64,000 nt of DNA from Pelagicoccus enzymogenes (GCF_014803405.1 NZ_JACYFG010000006.1:565501-629500), one strand, 5' to 3'; shown: positions 35,257 through 45,502, numbered from the stretch's first letter. The notes: generated from the letters alone by a model not told the origin. Numbers and translations: made by a program.

Positions 35257-37698
35257 ATGCCAAACGAAACTGCTGTCACCTACACCAATCCCAACTGGGC
35301 CGACCTACAAGCCCTGATCGACGCCTTCCCCTCCGCGCTCGCCCTCCCCATCGGAGCTCAGTCTCATCCTCATCGACTCGAAAAGCAGATCGGCGAGCAA
35401 TGGGACAACACGCTGGAAGGCTTCTCCTTCGAAGCCAGCGCTAAGACATTTATCGCCTTGCTCAACGATCGTACCGACGACGAGGACGAGCTTCAAATCT
35501 GGGGCAAGCAAGCGAGCGAAGCCCAAGCGGTTCCGATCCTCGCAGCAAACAGCTCCCTGCCCTATTTGAAATACGGGATCGAGGCGGGCGGCAGTCTCCA
35601 CGGCAAGGTCACCGCCGGCAAGCAGCTACCAGCTTCCCTCTCCGCAGAGGGAGGGCTGGAACTGGGCTTCTACGCCTACCGTCAGCACAACAGCTCCAAG
35701 CAACTTGCCCTCGCCATCGCGGGGGACACGCCCAACTTGCGCACGCCGCTACGTCCCGAAAGCATCCGCGAGCTCGACAAGGGAAACGCCCTCGCCATGA
35801 AGTGGCGCGGCAGCATCGGGCTACGGGCAAAGGTCGACTGGTCTTCCCTTGTCTCCAGTGTCGTATCCAAGATCTCATCACTCAACCTCAGCAACGGGCT
35901 GATCGATGTTTCCGTATCCGCTAACGTCACCACCGAGTTCGACTTCGCCCTCGAGGACACCTACTTGCTGGTTTTTACTCGTACCGAGGACAGCGGGCAG
36001 CTGGTGGTGGAGGTGCGCAAAGACCATCGCAGCGAACGCGGCATCACCGCTGGACTGAACGCCCAAGCCAAGACCTCCTTGAGCGCCAAGGGAAGCGAGA
36101 AGCTCAAGACCCTCAAGGAAAACGTCGGCGCTCAAATCCTCGGCGTGACTACCCCCATATTCCAACAACTCGAAAATTGGGCTGGCCAAATACAGGAGCT
36201 GCCGGAGGAACTGCAGGAAGCCCTGCAAAACGCCAGCGAACGCCTCATCGGCAAGCCCTACCCTGAGCTCCTCTCGGAACAGAAAGAGGAACTCAAGCAA
36301 ACGCTTAAAACTTGGCTCGACGAGCTGGACAAAACCGTCAAATCCACCGCCAAGCAACAATTCGAACTGAACCTCCTCTGGAGCTACCGCAAGGTCAAGA
36401 CCCACGAGGCGCTCATCCGGGCAGTGATACCCGACGACTACCTCGCCTCCGACAAGTTCCTAAACCTGCACAAGGAACTGCGCAAAGGTAAGCTGCAAGG
36501 CCTGCAAGCGCTCGCCCAATCCCAAACCGACGGCAGGTACAGCAGTTTCCTGCAACGCATTTCCAGCGAAACCATCAGCAAATTCTCATTCGGCATCTCC
36601 TTCGGCGACTTCTCTTTCGGCGGCGCCACCACCACCTCGGAAAGGTTTTCTTGGATGGAAAACCAAAAGCGCGAACTCCTCGCCAGCTTCCTGATCAATA
36701 CCGATCGCGCCCTCAGCAGCGGCAAGGAAAGGGAAACCCTCTACGCGGGAGCCACGGCGATGGGTATCGCCTACCAAGCAGAATCCCAGCTGAAAATTTC
36801 CAACCTCGACTACGACCTCACCCTCAACCAAACCAACACCGACCGGAAAATTAATTCTGACGAAATTATCGAGTATTTGGATACAGCTAGAATCTGGGGA
36901 GCCTTCCCCTCCGACCTGCTTTCGCTCGATGTCGCAGTGGCCAAACTCCAAGCGAAACATGACGCAGGCAAGCAGCTCACCTTCAATAGCCAATTGCATA
37001 TCACCAACGAAGGCCTCGAGAAAATGCTCGGAACCAATACTCCGGACGACATCGAAATATGGAGCGAAGCCCTCGCCCTCTCCTTGCACGCTTTCCGCTG
37101 GGACGACCGCCTCAAAGATTTGGATACGCGACGCGAAGCCTACGCCGACGGAGCCCGCATCGCCCTCGAACACGGAGAGCCAACAAGCTCCACCCTGCGA
37201 GCAATCAAGTTAGCGGTCTGCGAAGACCTCGAAAGTCTCGGCTGTGACGCGATCGCTAAGTACGAACAGCAATCGCTCAAAATGAAGAGCGGACGCCAAG
37301 CCTCCCGACGCTTCCGCATCGGAAACCAGCGCTACTCCCTGACCGCCTTGAGGGACAGCCTGCTCATCCCTCTTTGCATCACCAAGAAGGACCTCTTCGA
37401 AAACTTGAGAGGGCTTCAAGCCTTCGCTCGGCAATTGCACGTCGATACCGAAGCCTACGAGGATCGTCGCGACTTCGAGCGAGAAGTAGAAAAGCACTTC
37501 GACCTCTTCAAGTACCTAAGACGCAATCGCGCCCTCTTTCGCGCCCTCGGCGCCTATATCACCCTGAAAAGCCTCAATTTTCCCAAGCCCGTGCGGCAAA
37601 ATCTCGTGAAGGCGACCTTCCAAGTAACCGAAACTTCACCCGGGAACGAAGAGACAAAGATCATCACTTTCGCCCACAACGAAACCGCAATGAGCTGA
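35257..37698 (+). CDS. Large cytosolic orphan protein, unknown
   Basis: 813 residues with a good frame and codon use, but no domain that I recognise. No signal peptide or membrane segment. Residues about 100-240 are strand-rich (YLKYGIEAGGSLHGKVTAG, SVSANVTTEFDFAL), about 260-370 are helical and charged (coiled-coil-like, ELPEELQEALQNASERL), about 430-480 has a Gly/Phe-rich SKFSFGISFGDFSFGGATT, and the C-terminus is helical and basic. Three TTGGATAC motifs lie inside. Stands alone. Could be a structural, toxin-like or assembly protein; this is speculation. Confidence 0.75.
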   Translation: MPNETAVTYTNPNWADLQALIDAFPSALALPIGAQSHPHRLEKQIGEQWDNTLEGFSFEASAKTFIALLNDRTDDEDELQIWGKQASEAQAVPILAANSSLPYLKYGIEAGGSLHGKVTAGKQLPASLSAEGGLELGFYAYRQHNSSKQLALAIAGDTPNLRTPLRPESIRELDKGNALAMKWRGSIGLRAKVDWSSLVSSVVSKISSLNLSNGLIDVSVSANVTTEFDFALEDTYLLVFTRTEDSGQLVVEVRKDHRSERGITAGLNAQAKTSLSAKGSEKLKTLKENVGAQILGVTTPIFQQLENWAGQIQELPEELQEALQNASERLIGKPYPELLSEQKEELKQTLKTWLDELDKTVKSTAKQQFELNLLWSYRKVKTHEALIRAVIPDDYLASDKFLNLHKELRKGKLQGLQALAQSQTDGRYSSFLQRISSETISKFSFGISFGDFSFGGATTTSERFSWMENQKRELLASFLINTDRALSSGKERETLYAGATAMGIAYQAESQLKISNLDYDLTLNQTNTDRKINSDEIIEYLDTARIWGAFPSDLLSLDVAVAKLQAKHDAGKQLTFNSQLHITNEGLEKMLGTNTPDDIEIWSEALALSLHAFRWDDRLKDLDTRREAYADGARIALEHGEPTSSTLRAIKLAVCEDLESLGCDAIAKYEQQSLKMKSGRQASRRFRIGNQRYSLTALRDSLLIPLCITKKDLFENLRGLQAFARQLHVDTEAYEDRRDFEREVEKHFDLFKYLRRNRALFRALGAYITLKSLNFPKPVRQNLVKATFQVTETSPGNEETKIITFAHNETAMS

Positions 37699-37839
37699 TG
37701 GACGGAGCATTCTCCCAGCATTCCCAGCCCCACGCGTTCTTCCCGAGAAAGCGGGCGTCACGCGATTCTTTCACGAAAACGAGTCACCCAATCGCAATTA
37801 ATCTTCGACCCGCTTCGCACCTCCGATAAATTACCACGT

Positions 37840-38661
37840 ATGACCAAGCAAACCTGTACCCTAGTCTTTAAACGACTCGTCCTGAGCGCGTCGATCCTGC
37901 TCAGCTCCACCGCTTTCGCCGGCTACGTATACCAATTCGAGGACTCCAGCGGCGGGACTGAAAACGTAACTCTCATGGTGGAGGGCCACCAACTGAGGAT
38001 CACCTCCCAAGACAAAGGCAGCTCGGACATGATCTTCGACGCGTCCACCTCCACGATGACCATCCTCGAGCACGATCGCAAACGCTACCTGCAGCTCGAC
38101 AAAGAGACCGTCGCAGAACTCGCCAGCCAGATAGAGGACGCCATGGCGGAAATGGAGAAGCAGCTCGCTAGCCTCCCTCCTGCCCAGCGCAAGATGATGG
38201 AAAACATGATGAAGGGGAAGATGCAGGGCATGGGCGAAGCCTTGCCAGTGCTCAGCTTCAATCGTACTGGAGAGTCGGATACAAAGTCTGGTTACGATGT
38301 CGAAAAGGTCATTCTCCTGAAAGACGGAGTCGCGACCAGCGAACTTTGGGTGGCCGATTGGGACGACGTCGAAGGGAGCGAGGAACTGATGGTATCGCTC
38401 AAAGCCATGGCCGGCATGTTCAAGGACATGATGAAAGCCTTTTCCAAAGGGCCTATGGCCGGCATGATCGGAGCCAACGCAAGTTCCAATTGGTTCGGAC
38501 AAATCGAGGACCTGGGCGGAATTCCCATCGTAACTGCGGAACTGGACGCCAGCGGAAAAGCGAAGTCCCAAACAAGCCTGTCAAAAGTCGAAGAGCGGGA
38601 GATCGAAGCCAGCGCCTTCGAGATACCCAAAGGCTACAAGAAGCAAAAAATGAAGATGTAG
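37840..38661 (+). CDS. Exported DUF4412-like protein with Met-rich helix
   Basis: 273 residues with a signal peptide ending SSTAFAG. YVYQFEDSSGGTENVTLMVEGHQLRI and FDASTSTMTILEHDRKRYLQLD are typical of DUF4412 beta-sheet proteins, where a prosthetic or lipid-binding role has been guessed. Residues about 105-125 contain many Met (RKMMENMMKGKMQGMG), and a second Met-rich stretch is near residue 195. These might bind a metal such as copper. Monocistronic or first of a short series with the membrane protein gene at 38783. Confidence 0.75.
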   Translation: MTKQTCTLVFKRLVLSASILLSSTAFAGYVYQFEDSSGGTENVTLMVEGHQLRITSQDKGSSDMIFDASTSTMTILEHDRKRYLQLDKETVAELASQIEDAMAEMEKQLASLPPAQRKMMENMMKGKMQGMGEALPVLSFNRTGESDTKSGYDVEKVILLKDGVATSELWVADWDDVEGSEELMVSLKAMAGMFKDMMKAFSKGPMAGMIGANASSNWFGQIEDLGGIPIVTAELDASGKAKSQTSLSKVEEREIEASAFEIPKGYKKQKMKM

Positions 38662-38782
38662 GAAGCAGCGCCCTCGCCTCACCACATGAGCGAGCTCCAC
38701 GCGCAGAGGGCACCTCGCCCTACACTTACACGCTCCATTGCAGGCTCGCCGACGTCGATCCGATCGTGCTAGTCCTGCCGCA

Positions 38783-40207
38783 ATGCCACGAAAACAGGAG
38801 GAGCCCATACCCAAGAGCATCGCTCTCGCTTGGGCGTTCGCCGGCCTGCTCCACCTACTGACCTTCCGCTGGGCTCTCCCCTTAAGTTGGGACGGAATAG
38901 TCTACACGGCCGCCACCTTCCTTCTGCTTGCAAAGCCCGGGAAGCCCCTTCGCCAAGCAGCCTTTTTGCTGTCGACGATTCTTCTCATTGCTTGGAACTA
39001 CCCAACAGTGTCCAATCACATCGTATTGGAATTCTGGATAATGCTGTCCCTGGCGGGAACGTTTCTCGTACGGCGATGGGTCCCCAACGCTAAAACCCCA
39101 GCGAGCGCTTCATTCTTCGACACCATCGCTCCTCTCGTGCGGATCCAATACCTGCTGGCCTTCGCGTTTGCAGCGTTTTCCAAGCTCAACAGCGACTTCC
39201 TCGATCCGGAATGGAGCTGCGCCGCCCTTTTTGCCGAACGCAGCCTGGAGTTCCTCCAGCTCGAGACCCTGAGCTTTGGAATCCTTTCCCCAGACCACCG
39301 CATCTTCGCCACCGGAGCCATCTTCCTAGCGCTCTGCTTGGAAATCGCGATCCCTTGCCTACTGCTTTTCCGCAGAACACGACGTCCAGGCATCTGCCTC
39401 GCTCTCCTCTTTCACTTCGCCATGGGATTCGTTCCCATACTCGGCATCAGCAGCTACTCGGCGCTTTCTTTCACGCTCTTGCTCTTCTTTTTTCCCAAGG
39501 AGTCCCTGCAAAGCCTAGAGCATAAACTGGATCGTATTTTCAAATCGCTACCTTTCGCCCGCAAAACGACCTTCCCCACCCCGCTACTCACCGCTTCACT
39601 TCTCGCAATCGCCCTATTTCTCCAGCACCGCTACTTTCACCCCGCAGCCACTCCCATCGCCTTTCTCGTTTGGTTGACGATCTATCTGCCCTTCACTCTT
39701 TTGGCCTTTCAGGCTCTGAAATGCGGCAAGGGGTTCACGACCGAACAAGCCAACCGACCGCTTCCGCGCCCGAGATTCCTCGCGATCTTCGCCCTGCCCG
39801 TCCTCATGCTCGGGCTCTTGCCTTACATCGGCCTGCAGACTCAAGGATCCTTCACCATGTTCAGCAACTTGCGAACTCTCGGCCCGCAACCGAATCACCT
39901 TCTCGCGGCGTTCGCCCGTCCCCAGCGAGAGCCCATCTTGATAAAGATCCATTCGACCAATCATCCCAATCTAGCATCGTATCCAAAATCCGGATTGCTT
40001 CTCACGAGCCACGAATTCGCCCGCAAGACAACAGGTACTAACGAAGACTACTTCGTCCTTTGCGAGTACGAGGGGAAGATGGAGCTGGTCGGCAGATTCA
40101 ACGGCGAATTAACGCCACATCCGATACTCCACGAACTACGGTTCCCCACTTCTTGGATACGTTTCCGCGACGTCCCTGAAGCGGACCATTGTCCTTGCAC
40201 CTGGTAA
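38783..40207 (+). CDS. HTTM-like polytopic membrane protein
   Basis: 474 residues from ATG 38783 (MPRKQEEPIPKS); an upstream frame start would add 15 basic residues. At least eight hydrophobic segments. FDTIAPLVRIQYLLAFAFAAFSKLNSDFL resembles the HTTM domain (vitamin K-dependent gamma-carboxylase-like membrane fold) and its YffaglxKLN motif. The soluble C-terminus (from about 395) is beta-rich. Bacterial HTTM proteins mostly lack known function. Ends 8 bases before the convergent DUF4336 gene. Confidence 0.68.
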   Translation: MPRKQEEPIPKSIALAWAFAGLLHLLTFRWALPLSWDGIVYTAATFLLLAKPGKPLRQAAFLLSTILLIAWNYPTVSNHIVLEFWIMLSLAGTFLVRRWVPNAKTPASASFFDTIAPLVRIQYLLAFAFAAFSKLNSDFLDPEWSCAALFAERSLEFLQLETLSFGILSPDHRIFATGAIFLALCLEIAIPCLLLFRRTRRPGICLALLFHFAMGFVPILGISSYSALSFTLLLFFFPKESLQSLEHKLDRIFKSLPFARKTTFPTPLLTASLLAIALFLQHRYFHPAATPIAFLVWLTIYLPFTLLAFQALKCGKGFTTEQANRPLPRPRFLAIFALPVLMLGLLPYIGLQTQGSFTMFSNLRTLGPQPNHLLAAFARPQREPILIKIHSTNHPNLASYPKSGLLLTSHEFARKTTGTNEDYFVLCEYEGKMELVGRFNGELTPHPILHELRFPTSWIRFRDVPEADHCPCTW

Positions 40208-40214
40208 ACTCCGG

Positions 40215-40895
40215 CTAACTTTCCAACCAGCCCGCCTTGGTCCAAGCCGCTTTGCTCAGCTGATACGCATCTTCTCGCAATGGCTCGCCGTGTCCCACCA
40301 CCACTCGCTCGAACGGCCACTGAAGGACTTTCTCTAAAGACGCTCGAAAACGCTGCCGGTCCTTGACGGCGAACTTCAAGCGCCGTGACGTTCCCGGATC
40401 TTGCTTCGGCCCCAGTCCGATACGCAAAGCCATGCGTTGCCAGGAAGATCCAGGGTCAGGAAAATTCATCAAGAGGTCGCAGACGATTAGAGTGCGGCTG
40501 GACCGGTGGAAAAAGACGTGTTCGCTGAAGCTATCCGCTCCCTCTAGCCGCAAGACCTGAATCTCTTCCCCCCACGCTTCCGGTATCGGGAGCAAGGGCT
40601 GCACCGAAACTCCTTGCTGCTCAGGAAAACCATCCGGAGCCAGAAAGACTGCTTCCTCGAAAGCCGCAATTCCCTTCTGGGAAAAGGTGTCGTGGTCCAC
40701 CATGGGGTCGGTGATCCAACGTACCTTGCCCAGCCCTCGAATCCGCTCCACCTGCTGCGAGGTGAAAGGAGCCGTAGAGTGCAGCAACAACTCTCCTGAG
40801 GAGAGGCGTATCACGGTAACGTTCCTGCCAATGTTCACTCCCAAAGCCTTCAACTCGAAGGGCAAAAACCAAACGTTCTCTGCTAGCTTCTCCAT
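40215..40895 (-). CDS. DUF4336 / metallo-beta-lactamase-like protein
   Basis: 226 residues from ATG 40893-40895, which has AAGGAA in front. LAENVWFLPFELKALGVNIGRNVTVIRLSSGELLLHST is the DUF4336 opening, with the MBL-fold core (ITDPMVDHDTF, FFHRSSRTLIVCDLLMNF and VVVGHGEPL). The HxHxDH metal motif is not complete, in keeping with DUF4336, so hydrolase activity is uncertain. Divergent from mscS by about 150 bases. Confidence 0.8.
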   Translation of the reverse strand: MEKLAENVWFLPFELKALGVNIGRNVTVIRLSSGELLLHSTAPFTSQQVERIRGLGKVRWITDPMVDHDTFSQKGIAAFEEAVFLAPDGFPEQQGVSVQPLLPIPEAWGEEIQVLRLEGADSFSEHVFFHRSSRTLIVCDLLMNFPDPGSSWQRMALRIGLGPKQDPGTSRRLKFAVKDRQRFRASLEKVLQWPFERVVVGHGEPLREDAYQLSKAAWTKAGWLES

Positions 40896-41046
40896 GGTTC
40901 CTTCTTTCCTTGGGAAGGAGGACGAACCCAGCCAGCGCTTCACTGCGCCCCTCCCTAAAACCGCGACAGCAACCCGATCGCAAGTCCTCCGATTTGTCAC
41001 CGGCGTCCACGAGCCGTTGGCGCGGCATTCGCTGAGAAACGGGCAA

Positions 41047-41928
41047 ATGATCGAGAAACTTTCCGAGTACCTGAACTACCCCATCCTCATCAACATTGCC
41101 GTCGTGCTCGTAGCCGCCTTTACGCTCAACCTCCTCGCCAAGCGGCTCTTCGACCACAACCTGCGCAAGGCGAAAAACAGCGACCGCCGCACCGGCATCA
41201 CCTTCCTGCGCAACGCCGTCAAAGCCACCATCCTCATCATTTCGGTGATGGCCATCGTCTACAGCATCCCCACTCTGCGTTCGCTCGCTGTCGGCTTCTT
41301 CGCCGGCGCCAGCATCCTCGCCGCCATCATCGGCTTCGCTTCCCAAAAGGCGTTCTCCAACATCGTAAGCGGCATTTTCATCGTGCTCTTCAAGCCCTTC
41401 CGAGTGGACGACATCATAAAAATCAACGGCGAGATCGGCACCATCGAGGATATCACCCTGCGACACACCGTGATTCGCGCCCTCGAGAACAAGCGACTCA
41501 TCTATCCCAATTCCGTGATCGATTCCGAGCCGATTATCAATTGGTCCATCCGTGACGAGAAGGCTCAAAAATTCATGTTCATCAGCGTGGGATTCGAGGC
41601 CGATCTCGACCGAGCCGTGGAGATCATCAAAGAGGAATCAGCCAAGCACCCCAACCTGCTCGACCTCCGCACCCAAGAGGAAGTCGCGGCCGGAGCCCAA
41701 TTGGTCGACGTGCAGCTCCTCGACTTCAAGGACTCGATGGTCAACTTCCGAGTTCCGCTCTGGGCCCGCGACCTTCCCACCGCCATGAACATGACATGGG
41801 AGGTGCAAGGCGCCGTCAAACGTCGCTTCGACGCGGAGAAGATCCCCCTCGGGCGTCCCTCTCAAGTCAACTATTCCGGGCCTCAACTCCAACAACCCCC
41901 GAGCAAGGGCGACACCACCAAGCAATGA
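41047..41928 (+). CDS. Small-conductance mechanosensitive channel (MscS family)
   Basis: 293 residues from ATG 41047 (MIEKLSEYLNYP). Two transmembrane helices (about 13-32 and 54-72) precede the pore helix and its beta domain: LAVGFFAGASILAAIIGFASQKAFSNIVSGIFIVLFKPFRVDDIIKI, then GTIEDITLRHTVIRALENKRLIYPNS. This is the MscS signature; the channel opens under membrane tension to release solutes on hypo-osmotic shock. Members of the MscS_2/YnaI size class fit. Upstream open frame is the antisense shadow of the DUF4336 gene. Confidence 0.92.
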   Translation: MIEKLSEYLNYPILINIAVVLVAAFTLNLLAKRLFDHNLRKAKNSDRRTGITFLRNAVKATILIISVMAIVYSIPTLRSLAVGFFAGASILAAIIGFASQKAFSNIVSGIFIVLFKPFRVDDIIKINGEIGTIEDITLRHTVIRALENKRLIYPNSVIDSEPIINWSIRDEKAQKFMFISVGFEADLDRAVEIIKEESAKHPNLLDLRTQEEVAAGAQLVDVQLLDFKDSMVNFRVPLWARDLPTAMNMTWEVQGAVKRRFDAEKIPLGRPSQVNYSGPQLQQPPSKGDTTKQ

Positions 41929-42083
41929 TCCAAGAAGTGGATACGGATTCCCCTTCATCCAAGCGCTCCAGTTAAACGCTTGATCTGCTCAACTGGATTT
42001 CCTCCCAGCATACTTCACTCCGGGCGGTACCCCAAGGCGAATGAAGCTCGCATATCACTGGGAAAACACCTTAATCCCAAAGC

Positions 42084-42521
42084 ATGCCAACCCAACCTTG
42101 TCCCGAATGTGGCGAAGCCCTATCCCCTAAAGCCGCCAGTTGCCCTCACTGCGGCTATCCGCAAGAAGATGGGCCGAAGCCGAGAGCAGGAGGTTGGCAG
42201 GCAGCCTCCAGGGCGAGAACGCCCATCAACGTATTCGCTCTGGCCATGATGGCTTGCGCCTCCCTCTTTGGCGTCAGCGCGACGCAGATCGAAGGCCACG
42301 CTCTCTCCGCATTCACCTACGCCCTCCATATCTTCCTGGCCATCGCCGGCATGTTCTTCATTTGCCTTCTCTTCTGCCGCTCCTCTATCTACCACCCCGA
42401 GGAGCTCGCTCGAGCGAAAAAGGACGGGCTCGAAATCCCGCCTGACCGTCCCGTGCTTGCCGCAATCCTTATTGGCGTAATGATTATTGGATACAGCCTT
42501 TACCAGCTCCTCAGCCGCTAG
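42084..42521 (+). CDS. Zinc-ribbon membrane protein
   Basis: 145 residues. The first 25 hold a zinc ribbon, CPECG and CPHCG. Three hydrophobic segments follow (about 48-65, 75-98, 124-141). Short proteins of this type are common and uncharacterised. A second small gene follows 44 bases downstream, so the pair may be an operon. Confidence 0.78.
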   Translation: MPTQPCPECGEALSPKAASCPHCGYPQEDGPKPRAGGWQAASRARTPINVFALAMMACASLFGVSATQIEGHALSAFTYALHIFLAIAGMFFICLLFCRSSIYHPEELARAKKDGLEIPPDRPVLAAILIGVMIIGYSLYQLLSR

Positions 42522-42565
42522 CCATTCCTCTAGCTCATGCTAAAACCCTAGGAAACCCACCCCCC

Positions 42566-42991
42566 ATGAAAACCTTCCATATCAAAATCCTCACCAAGCT
42601 AGGCAGCACCCAATACAAGACGATCCAAGCCGAGACCGAATCGGAAGCGCTGCGAAAAGCCGAAGTTAAGTTTCCACTACACAAAGAAATCTCCATCACA
42701 GAGGAACCGCGGCAAGCGGCGCCGAGCGGAGAACCCGATCTCGCATTCGAACGCAATCTGGCCGAGGTCAAACTCCGCTCCCGCGAGAAGAAAGCCCGCA
42801 GCGCCAGGAGAGAGGGTTGGGGCTTTATGATTGGCGGAGTTGCGCTGCAAGGCCTCCTCCTCCTCTTCGCAGGTTTCGTCACCCTCTGGCTCGCGATCCC
42901 CATCATCTGGGGAGTCAGCCGCATCGCCTACGGATCGTCCGAACGCGGCAAGGTGCAAGAGGCCTTGCAGGCCCTCGACACCCCAGCCTGA
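42566..42991 (+). CDS. Small membrane protein, unknown
   Basis: 141 residues. The N-terminal 50 (MKTFHIKILTKLGSTQYKTIQAETESEALRKAEVKF) look like a small alpha/beta domain similar to those fused to zinc-ribbon or type II secretion accessory proteins. A basic linker leads to two hydrophobic segments near 84-120. Likely co-transcribed with the zinc-ribbon gene. Confidence 0.65.
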   Translation: MKTFHIKILTKLGSTQYKTIQAETESEALRKAEVKFPLHKEISITEEPRQAAPSGEPDLAFERNLAEVKLRSREKKARSARREGWGFMIGGVALQGLLLLFAGFVTLWLAIPIIWGVSRIAYGSSERGKVQEALQALDTPA

Positions 42992-43146
42992 ACGGGGTTC
43001 CCGCGAAGCCTGCTTCGCAAAAGGCGACCCAAACGGGCTTCGCGAAGCGGAAATACAAAGAATTCAGCGCTTATAAGCTTTATCTTCGGGGCTTATTGGA
43101 AAGCCTTTTGCCACTTCCCCCCGAACTACAACGATCCCCCCATCCC

Positions 43147-44511
43147 ATGCAAAAAGCACTGCGTGCCCTCTTGACGGCCCTTGGGCTGCTCGTCGTCGCA
43201 ATCCCAATCCACGCCCAGACAGATGACGAAGAAGAGCTCCTCGTCATCGAACTGAGCGGATTCGAGGTCTTCTCGAAAAGCATCAAGATTGTCGACGGCA
43301 TGACCGGCAAGGACTACCAAGGCAATCATCCCATCGTGCTCGGCTTCCGTCGCGAATTCGACGACATCCTCCTCAAGTTCCACAAGCGACTGGTGGTAGG
43401 CGAATACCACATGATCAAGGCTCGCAAGGAATCCATCCAGCCCCACATCGAAGAGCTCGCAGCCCTCGCCGCCAGCTTCGGCTGGGAAGGCTTCGAGGTG
43501 GACGGCCCCCATCTCACCCGAGAAACCGCCATCTTCCAGCGAATGGTCAACGACCCTTTTTTCAAGATCGAGAAGATCATCGTCTGGGACGCCCGCGAGC
43601 TCGCGAGAAATGGCAACGCGCTTCCCAACAACAAGTACGCCCACAACATCCGCCTAAACGAGGAAACCGGAAAATGGGAGCGCCGCGTCATGACGGAATG
43701 GAACGTCGCCTACCTCCGCCAAAATCCCAACAACGGCAAAGTAAACACCTTCCATACCTACAAGGAACAAGGACTGAACCTCGATACGAACCGAGGCTTC
43801 CACCTCATCGATCGCGGCCTTCCCGCAGACGTTCCTCCCAACGCCTTCAAAGAGGTCGGCCTCGACTACCCGATCGTCATCGACTATGCCATCAGCGTCG
43901 AGGAGGAGATCGAAAAGCTGAAGCGCGACTTCGTGGAAAACCTCTTCTACCTCTACGATCCGTTCAGTTGGGTCGCTCGCGGGAACACCCGCTTTCGCAG
44001 CGGATTTCGCCGACAACTGGAGGAGCACATCGGCAAACAGCGCATCAAACTGAGCGACCGCAGCTGGTTCGATCCGCTCTTCGCTCAATTTCTCGACGAT
44101 ATCGTCACCATAAAAATTTGGGGAGCGGACGAGATATACGAACACAGAATCCTCTCCTCCATCCCAAAGAACAAAAACCAACTCGGCGAGGACTTGGACT
44201 TGCTCAACTGGCGCAAACGGGAGAACCGTTCCGTCAGCTACGACCCGTCAACAAAGGTCAACATCCCCCATGTCGGCTTCGGCGGGCCAGGCAGCGCCCG
44301 CTTTATCATGATCGACGCGTATCGACGCTATGGCGACAGCTTCCTTTCCGCCCTTCGCCAGCGAATCCTGAACCTCGAAGAACGAGCCGATCCACGCGAA
44401 CTCATCCTTGCTGCGATCGAAGAAGTGTCCGGAGTGCCCTCCGACAAGTACCTTCCCGCCGCAACCAAGGCCCAACGCGCCGAGCTTGCCCGCTTCCTGC
44501 CCAAGGACTGA
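43147..44511 (+). CDS. Secreted protein of unknown function
   Basis: 454 residues from ATG 43147, which opens a signal peptide (MQKALRALLTALGLLVVAIPIHAQ); the frame upstream runs through the preceding gene and is not coding. Contains LVIELSGFEVFSKSIKIVDGMTGKDY, RREFDDILLKFHKRLV and a conserved-looking FVENLFYLYDPFSWVARG. The SGFEV start is common in Verrucomicrobiota exported proteins (TonB plug-like LSPFEV). The rest matches nothing I recognise, and no membrane or beta-barrel segment is seen. Confidence 0.65.
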   Translation: MQKALRALLTALGLLVVAIPIHAQTDDEEELLVIELSGFEVFSKSIKIVDGMTGKDYQGNHPIVLGFRREFDDILLKFHKRLVVGEYHMIKARKESIQPHIEELAALAASFGWEGFEVDGPHLTRETAIFQRMVNDPFFKIEKIIVWDARELARNGNALPNNKYAHNIRLNEETGKWERRVMTEWNVAYLRQNPNNGKVNTFHTYKEQGLNLDTNRGFHLIDRGLPADVPPNAFKEVGLDYPIVIDYAISVEEEIEKLKRDFVENLFYLYDPFSWVARGNTRFRSGFRRQLEEHIGKQRIKLSDRSWFDPLFAQFLDDIVTIKIWGADEIYEHRILSSIPKNKNQLGEDLDLLNWRKRENRSVSYDPSTKVNIPHVGFGGPGSARFIMIDAYRRYGDSFLSALRQRILNLEERADPRELILAAIEEVSGVPSDKYLPAATKAQRAELARFLPKD

Positions 44512-44803
44512 TACGCGAGCGAGCGGAGAACCGGCTTTCCGCCTCGGCGGGAACGCCTCCCCAGACTTCTCGCCCGCTTGCTTTGCGCTCGAGGCGCTGC
44601 GGGCAATATCCCGCGATCTCGCCAGACGCATCGTGCAATAGTTCGCGCCTTCCCATCCCTGACTCGATTTCCCCAAAGGAGGGGAGAATGACTTATCTCA
44701 TTGATGGTCTGATACTAACAACCCAATGAGAGATTCCGGCATCATTTATGCAAACCATCCTTCGAACCAGGTAAACGCCTTTTGGCTCAACCCCAATCGA
44801 ACG

Positions 44804-45439
44804 ATGAAAACACAAATTACACTCTTAGCATCAACAGCCGCATTCGTCTTATTGCTATCCGGTTGCACCTCCAGTCGAGCCGTGCGAGCCGAATCGAACC
44901 TCAGCGAAACGAGCCTGTATCAGAACGATACCTACGCAGTCACTATTTCGGAAAGCGGAAAGAGCTCGGTGGAATTCAGCCCACGCGAACAAAGCGAAGC
45001 GAAAAGAGCCCTCCAATCCGCGCTCGAGTCAAAAGGCCTGACTCCTGCCGCTTCGGATTCATCCGCAGACTATCTGGTTCGCTTCGACACCTACACCAAG
45101 ACCGATCGCGAGTCCTTTGCCGCTTCCTTCCCCCACCGCGACGTCTATGTACGCTCTCACACTCGAGGGATCAACACCCCGCTCGGCACCGTGCCCACCG
45201 GTCGCGACACCCATGTAGTCGAACGTGAATACAATCTGTACGCGGGCGACAGCGATCATACCGAACGCTTCTTCGTGGTCGACATCGTCTCCCCGGAAAC
45301 GGAGGAAATCATCTGGAGAGGCTACACCCGCCGCGGCTCCGACCGTCTTGACTCCAAACGCGTCAGCGAGGAAATCCAAAGGATAGTCAAAGAACTTCCG
45401 GTCAAAAAGTCTCCGCCTAATAAGGACGACCTGATATAG
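44804..45439 (+). CDS. DUF4136-like lipoprotein
   Basis: 211 residues from ATG 44804. Lipobox LLSGC. DUF4136-like features: a Y.V.F..YAD..R motif replaced by AKRALQSALESKGLTPAASDSSADYLVRFDTYTK, and a C-terminal PETEEIIWRGYTRRG. These envelope lipoproteins are widespread and uncharacterised. Followed by a dispersed repeat (copy C) and a palindrome. Confidence 0.75.
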   Translation: MKTQITLLASTAAFVLLLSGCTSSRAVRAESNLSETSLYQNDTYAVTISESGKSSVEFSPREQSEAKRALQSALESKGLTPAASDSSADYLVRFDTYTKTDRESFAASFPHRDVYVRSHTRGINTPLGTVPTGRDTHVVEREYNLYAGDSDHTERFFVVDIVSPETEEIIWRGYTRRGSDRLDSKRVSEEIQRIVKELPVKKSPPNKDDLI

Positions 45440-45502
45440 GGAGCTCATTGGCAGAGCTTGCCGAAAACAGCGAACGGCAAGGCTGCCTTGTGCCCCTGAA
45501 GA

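Noticed and set aside
40621-41568. 315-codon minus-strand frame
   Set aside because: Antisense to mscS and overlapping the DUF4336 gene; Gly/Asp/Glu-rich shadow.
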